This document shows positions 59,209-63,080 of a stretch of 63,080 bases of DNA, piece after piece. The position numbers and the translations under genes are program-made. The stretch covers positions 1 through 63,080 of the forward strand of contig JAZRZJ010000040.1 of NCBI GenBank assembly GCA_045601285.1, read 5' to 3'. Source of the DNA: F23-B02 sp045601285. Lineage in GTDB: Bacteria > Bacillota > Clostridia > Oscillospirales > Oscillospiraceae. Every line of letters starts with the position of its first letter. Position 1 is the stretch's first letter. The notes beneath the pieces are model-generated. The model saw only the letters and a program-made list of their open reading frames with translations. It was not told the origin of the DNA and ran no database searches.

Positions 59209-60465
59209 TTACTTGCCTTCCATGTAACCGTTTTCAATGTGCTCAAGCACCTTGCAGGAAACCGCATAGCAGTCCGCAAGACCCTGCTTGTTCATGTTGT
59301 CCCATGTATCGCGTCTGGTGTGGTAGTAGTTTTCAAGCTTGTGATTAAGACCTGTGACGGAGAAGGCACGCATACCCGCCTGACAGAAGGCCGCACCGTC
59401 GGTGGCACCGCCCAGAGGAGGCACAACGCCCTTGCCGCAGTGAATGCCCAGCTCCGCGGCACTCTTCACAAAGAGGTCACCCAGCGCCTTGTCGGTCTTG
59501 AGCGTGGCGTTGAGGTCACGGTAGTTTGCCAGCAGGAACTTGGGGTCAAAAATGGTGTCGAAGGAATAAATAAAGGTAGGCACGTCATCGAACTCACCCT
59601 TGTGAGCCTTGCACCATGCCTTGGAGCCGCGAAGACCCGCCTCCTCGGAGCCCACGTTCACAATACCGAACTCGGTGTGCTCCAGCTCGATTCCCTGCTC
59701 CTTCAGCTCCTTGAGTACCGCGAGACCCATGTAGCAGCCGGAGAGGTTGTCGTTTGCACCGTCAACAATGTTGCGCTTGTCGTGATGGGGGTCCCACCAT
59801 GTCCACATGAAGAACATACCGATCTCAAAGGGCATAAACAGCAGACCCCAGAGGCACATGGACTTGACGGTTTCGGGATCAGCGCCGCAGAGGATCATAA
59901 TGGCAACAGCCAGATAATACAGGGTGCCGATGGCGGAGATAACAAGATGCCCTTCAAAGCAAACGCCGCCTAATGCGTAGTTCACGGGCCATTCCCATAC
60001 CGCGTCGCAGTGACCGCAGAAGAGCACACGGGCCTTGACCTCGCCCTTGGGTTTCTTCACTGCCCACACGTTATGACCGGTCATTTCGGGGAAGAATCTG
60101 TCAACGATGGGGAGGTACATACCGAATTGCAGCAGAGCCAGAAGCCAGCCGCCTAAAGACAGCACCAGAGATACAGCCGCCAGCGCCTTGACCTTGAAGA
60201 AGCAGAGAATGGCGGCAACTATGGTCATGGTAAAGGTAAAGCGTATCCAGCCGAAAAAGGACATGGGGTTTTCCTTGAATGACTCAACGTGAGCCTCCTC
60301 ACAGCCGTATTCCTCTGTGCAGAGCTTTGCGAAGTAGTCGCAAACCTGCTTTTCGCCCTCAGAGCCGGGATCTCTCTTGGGCATGGTGGTGCAGACCTTT
60401 TTGATGTCGTCCATCATGAATTGGGCGGCACGGTCTTTTGCGTTTATTAACGCATCTAATTTCAT
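59209..60465 (-). CDS. M28-family zinc peptidase with internal membrane helices
   Basis: A 418-residue aminopeptidase-like protein. Zinc ligands are visible as H152/D154 (GHCDAVWEW), D239 (GANDNLSG), E274-E275 (GSEEAGLRGS), D303 and a late His in YYHTRRDT. The sequence between them is broken by hydrophobic helices at about 72-91, 97-118, 172-192 and 203-223. Most M28 enzymes are soluble or secreted, so the interrupted core is unusual. Substrate and membrane side are uncertain. Confidence 0.8.
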   Translation of the reverse strand: MKLDALINAKDRAAQFMMDDIKKVCTTMPKRDPGSEGEKQVCDYFAKLCTEEYGCEEAHVESFKENPMSFFGWIRFTFTMTIVAAILCFFKVKALAAVSLVLSLGGWLLALLQFGMYLPIVDRFFPEMTGHNVWAVKKPKGEVKARVLFCGHCDAVWEWPVNYALGGVCFEGHLVISAIGTLYYLAVAIMILCGADPETVKSMCLWGLLFMPFEIGMFFMWTWWDPHHDKRNIVDGANDNLSGCYMGLAVLKELKEQGIELEHTEFGIVNVGSEEAGLRGSKAWCKAHKGEFDDVPTFIYSFDTIFDPKFLLANYRDLNATLKTDKALGDLFVKSAAELGIHCGKGVVPPLGGATDGAAFCQAGMRAFSVTGLNHKLENYYHTRRDTWDNMNKQGLADCYAVSCKVLEHIENGYMEGK

Positions 60466-60567
60466 TATTCGTTACCCCTTTCTCCCTATAAAAAATAATC
60501 TTGTCAGATTTATGTAACTGAGGCTATAATAACATATATACAGTATATTCAACAAGAGGGAAAAACC

Positions 60568-61032
60568 ATGATTAACACAACTCTTTGCTATATTGAACGC
60601 GGCGATGAATATCTCATGCTCCACCGCGTCAAGAAAGAAAATGATATAAATAAGGATAAGTGGATAGGTCTCGGCGGCAAGTTTGAGGAGAATGAAAGCC
60701 CAGAGGAGTGTCTGCTCCGAGAGGTAAGCGAGGAAAGCGGGCTGCGGCTCACAAGCTGGCACTACCGAGGCATAGTTACATTTGTGAATACAAAGTGCGA
60801 AGCTGAGTTCATGCACCTTTTCACCGCCGACGGCTTTGAGGGCGAAATCGGAGCCTGCGACGAGGGCGAGCTTGAGTGGATAAAAAAGTCCGAGCTCATG
60901 AAGCTCACTCTGTGGGAGGGGGATAAAATATTCCTCCGCCTGCTTGAAAGCGACGAGCCGTTTTTCTCTCTGAAGCTCAGCTATGACGGCGATGAGCTTA
61001 TTTCCGCAAAGCTGAACGGCAGGAACATATAA
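60568..61032 (+). CDS. Nudix hydrolase, MutT/8-oxo-dGTP diphosphatase type
   Basis: A 154-residue enzyme. The Nudix box GX5EX7REUXEEXGU is complete (GGKFEENESPEECLLREVSE then ESGL). The IGLGGKFE context and the C-terminal GELEWIKKSEL and LWEGDKIF motifs match the Firmicute 8-oxo-dGTP diphosphatase group. GAGGGAAAAACC precedes the ATG. Divergent from the M28 gene. Confidence 0.92.
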   Translation: MINTTLCYIERGDEYLMLHRVKKENDINKDKWIGLGGKFEENESPEECLLREVSEESGLRLTSWHYRGIVTFVNTKCEAEFMHLFTADGFEGEIGACDEGELEWIKKSELMKLTLWEGDKIFLRLLESDEPFFSLKLSYDGDELISAKLNGRNI

Positions 61033-61068
61033 TAACAGATGCTCATATCATACCTGTGAGGTGAAGAT

Positions 61069-62199
61069 ATGAGCATTTATGTTGTAAAGCGCGGGGACTC
61101 GCTGTATTCGATAGCAAGGCGCACGGGAGTTCCGTCACAGAACATAGCCTATACAAACCAGCTTAACGACCCCTCAAGGCTCACGATCGGGCAGGCACTT
61201 GCCATTCCGGACAACAGCAGCCCGACGGGTGAAATTGAGGTCAACGGCTATGCCTATCCGAACATTTCGGCAGAAACGCTGAGGGAAACCCTGCCGTACC
61301 TGACGTATTTCAGTCCCTTCTCAAACCGCGCTGACGCGGAGGGGAATATCATTCCCCTGAATGATGAAAACCTCATCAGCGCTGCCTACGGGCAGAATGT
61401 TATGCCCCTGCTGACTATAACGAACATCGGCGCAAACGGAGGCTTTTCGGGGGATATAAGCCACGCTCTGTTTACCGATGATGCGGTGCAGAACCGCTTT
61501 TTCGATAATATGCTGCGGCTGCTGCGTCAGAAGGGCTATTTCGGAGTAAACTTTAATTTTGAGTACATCTACCCCTATGACCGCGAGAGCTACAATAACT
61601 TTCTGCGGCGTGCCTCGGAAATTCTGCACCCTGCGGGCTATTTTCTGAGCACTGCAATTGCACCGAAGACATCGGATAATCAGCAGGGCTTCATATATGA
61701 GGCCATTGACTATGCCGTTCACGGACAGTACTGCGACAGAGTAATTCTCATGACTTACGAGTGGGGCTATACCTACTCATCGCCGAGGGCTGTTTCGCCC
61801 GTAAACCTCATGCGGAGCGTGCTGGACTATGCCGTAACGCGAATACCCGCGGGGAAAATCCTGCTGGGCTTCTCGAATTACGGCTACAGCTGGACTCTGC
61901 CCTGGAAGCAGGGCAGTGCGGCAACGGTAATTTCAAACGCGGCGGCGGCAAATCTTGCGGACTCCGTTTATGCGGAAATAAAGCTTGACACCGCTGCTCA
62001 GGCACCGTGGTTCAGATATACGGCGGCGGACGGAAAACAGCGTGAGGTCTGGTTTGAAGACGCCCGAAGCGTGAAGGCGCGGCTTGCGCTTGTAAGGGAG
62101 TACGGTCTTGCGGGAATAAGCTACTGGACGGTGAATCCGCTGTTCCGAGCGGGCTTTGAAATACTGCGGCAGACCTATACTGCTGAAAAAATCTCATAA
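61069..62199 (+). CDS. LysM-GH18 protein (SleL/YaaH type), catalytic Asp replaced
   Basis: A 376-residue protein of the spore cortex-lysin type. A LysM domain (1-47, YVVKRGDSLYSIARRTGV) is followed by a GH18 barrel. The catalytic stretch reads GVNFNFEYIYP, so the general acid E165 is kept but the usual Asp two residues before it is N163. That change lowers hydrolysis in GH18 enzymes and raises the chance of a binding-only protein. MTYEWGYTYSSP and the closing ISYWTVN strand are normal. No signal peptide, as in spore-coat homologues. Confidence 0.88.
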   Translation: MSIYVVKRGDSLYSIARRTGVPSQNIAYTNQLNDPSRLTIGQALAIPDNSSPTGEIEVNGYAYPNISAETLRETLPYLTYFSPFSNRADAEGNIIPLNDENLISAAYGQNVMPLLTITNIGANGGFSGDISHALFTDDAVQNRFFDNMLRLLRQKGYFGVNFNFEYIYPYDRESYNNFLRRASEILHPAGYFLSTAIAPKTSDNQQGFIYEAIDYAVHGQYCDRVILMTYEWGYTYSSPRAVSPVNLMRSVLDYAVTRIPAGKILLGFSNYGYSWTLPWKQGSAATVISNAAAANLADSVYAEIKLDTAAQAPWFRYTAADGKQREVWFEDARSVKARLALVREYGLAGISYWTVNPLFRAGFEILRQTYTAEKIS

Positions 62200-62310
62200 A
62201 ATAAGTTTAATAACCCGCCTGAATTAAACTTGTGGTTGCCTTTATTCTGCAAATAGGGTAAAATGATATATGTCAGAAAAATCGCAAACAGCATTGCGGG
62301 TGATTGATAA

Positions 62311-63080
62311 ATGTCAGAAATAATTACAAAGCTTGAAAAAAAGATGATGTTCATAGTAAACCCCGTGGCAGGGAAAAAGGCCATGGAGAAAAACCTTGCC
62401 GAAGTTCTCGCGGTGTTTACTAAGGGCGGATATAAGGTAACGGTCTTTCCCACTATGGAAAAAGAGGACGCGACAAAGTACGTCATGGCCTACGGCAAGG
62501 ATTATGATTTGATCTGCTGCAGCGGCGGTGACGGAACGCTGAACGAAACCATAACGGGTATAATTGACGCGGGCCTCAAAACCAAGGTGGGCTATATTCC
62601 CTGCGGAAGCACCAACGACTTTGCAGAGTACCACGGACTTTCCATGGAAGTTCTCGAGGCGGCAAAGAATATCGTTGAGGGCGAGATAAAGGCCATAGAC
62701 ATCGGCGCAATCGGCAATAAGTATTTTATTAACTCTGCCGAGTTCGGCGCTTTCACATGGCAGGCATATACAACGCCCCAGAGCCTCAAAAACTATCTGG
62801 GCGGCAAGGCATATATCCTGGGTGCACTCATGGACTTGAACCGTCTGCGCAGCAATCATCTGAAGATTGAAATGGACGGCGAGGAGTTTGAGGGTGATTT
62901 CCTCTTCGGTGTAACCGCCTCCTCCTGCAACATTGCGGAAAAGCTTCTCAAAAGCTTTCGCCAGCCGGTCATTGCCGATGACGGACTGTTTGAGGTTGCG
63001 CTTGTCCTGAAGCCCAACTCAAAGCCGGAGCTGAATAAGCTTTATAGGGCGCTCAAGAACAATGACCCCAATATGAAATT
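62311..63080 (+). CDS. Diacylglycerol/lipid kinase family protein (cut by window edge)
   Basis: An ATP-dependent lipid kinase of the YegS/DgkB fold. FIVNPVAGKKAMEKNL begins the catalytic domain. The nucleotide motif CSGGDGTLNETITGI, GYIPCGSTNDFAEY and the second-domain INSAEFGAFTW are intact. 256 codons are visible of a usual 290-310, so the last strands are missing. The start follows GGGTGATTGATAA. The lipid substrate is not determined. Confidence 0.88.
   Translation, partial: MSEIITKLEKKMMFIVNPVAGKKAMEKNLAEVLAVFTKGGYKVTVFPTMEKEDATKYVMAYGKDYDLICCSGGDGTLNETITGIIDAGLKTKVGYIPCGSTNDFAEYHGLSMEVLEAAKNIVEGEIKAIDIGAIGNKYFINSAEFGAFTWQAYTTPQSLKNYLGGKAYILGALMDLNRLRSNHLKIEMDGEEFEGDFLFGVTASSCNIAEKLLKSFRQPVIADDGLFEVALVLKPNSKPELNKLYRALKNNDPNMK

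Noticed and set aside
62203..62231. AAGTTTAAT/ATTAAACTT inverted repeat after the GH18 gene
   Set aside because: The stem is short and entirely AT-rich with no T-tract; too weak to call a terminator.

Overview
The window looks like a chromosomal segment of a low- to mid-GC Gram-positive anaerobe of the class Clostridia, most plausibly a gut member of the Oscillospirales/Ruminococcaceae. The signs are strong AGGAGG-type ribosome binding sites, many lipobox lipoproteins, a HrcA/CIRCE-controlled groESL operon, a DnaD plus DnaC-like loader pair, a LysM-GH18 protein of the spore-lysin type, TTG/GTG starts, and families of interspersed palindromic repeats typical of gut Firmicutes. The placement is inference from gene content. 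No rRNA, tRNA, prophage, intact IS element or CRISPR array was seen.

Layout. 1-3.4 kb: a MATE exporter cut by the left edge, then truA and a Card1/Can2-like CARF nuclease with no CRISPR locus nearby. 3.4-10.1 kb, minus strand: a MoxR-type AAA+ ATPase, a VWA protein, an MFS carrier, a nitroreductase and formate-THF ligase. 10.2-18.7 kb, minus strand: the most unusual block. It holds a 1027-residue membrane-anchored protein with five sulfite-oxidase-fold-like repeats, a FecBCD-type ABC importer, a two-repeat lipoprotein, a rhodanese-like lipoprotein and an FMN-binding-like lipoprotein. Two of these carry Dxx(S/T)GAT flavinylation-type motifs, which suggests an extracytoplasmic redox or cofactor system. 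19-25.3 kb: stand-alone metabolic genes (MBL hydrolase, PfkB kinase, DUF1919, opine-type dehydrogenase, nucleosidase, SDR).

25.6-28.3 kb: guaB and a GATase-less guaA behind a consensus promoter and a structured leader. Next to it, divergently, lies a candidate 140-nt small RNA. 28.6-30.3 kb is a repeat-rich zone around a cytidylate-kinase-like gene. 30.3-34.3 kb: an RNA methyltransferase, a REP-associated transposase remnant, groESL and an ECF-like membrane protein. 34.6-41.7 kb: an F420 ligase-like protein, a small hypothetical gene, rsmE, a MerR-RDD membrane fusion, a DUF2804 protein and the DnaD/DnaC pair.

41.9-57 kb, plus strand: a housekeeping run of U32 peptidase, maf-mreC-mreD-PBP2 (cell shape), mgsA, hisS-aspS, a YifB-type ATPase, thiI-cinA and a lipoprotein. 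57-63 kb: YkvA and GRAM-like membrane proteins, an SDR, a membrane M28 peptidase, a Nudix hydrolase, the LysM-GH18 protein and a lipid kinase cut by the right edge.

Intergenic spaces hold at least five repeat families. One consists of GTAG-headed REP palindromes arranged as inverted pairs, and the decayed RAYT transposase upstream of groES gives a plausible origin for it.
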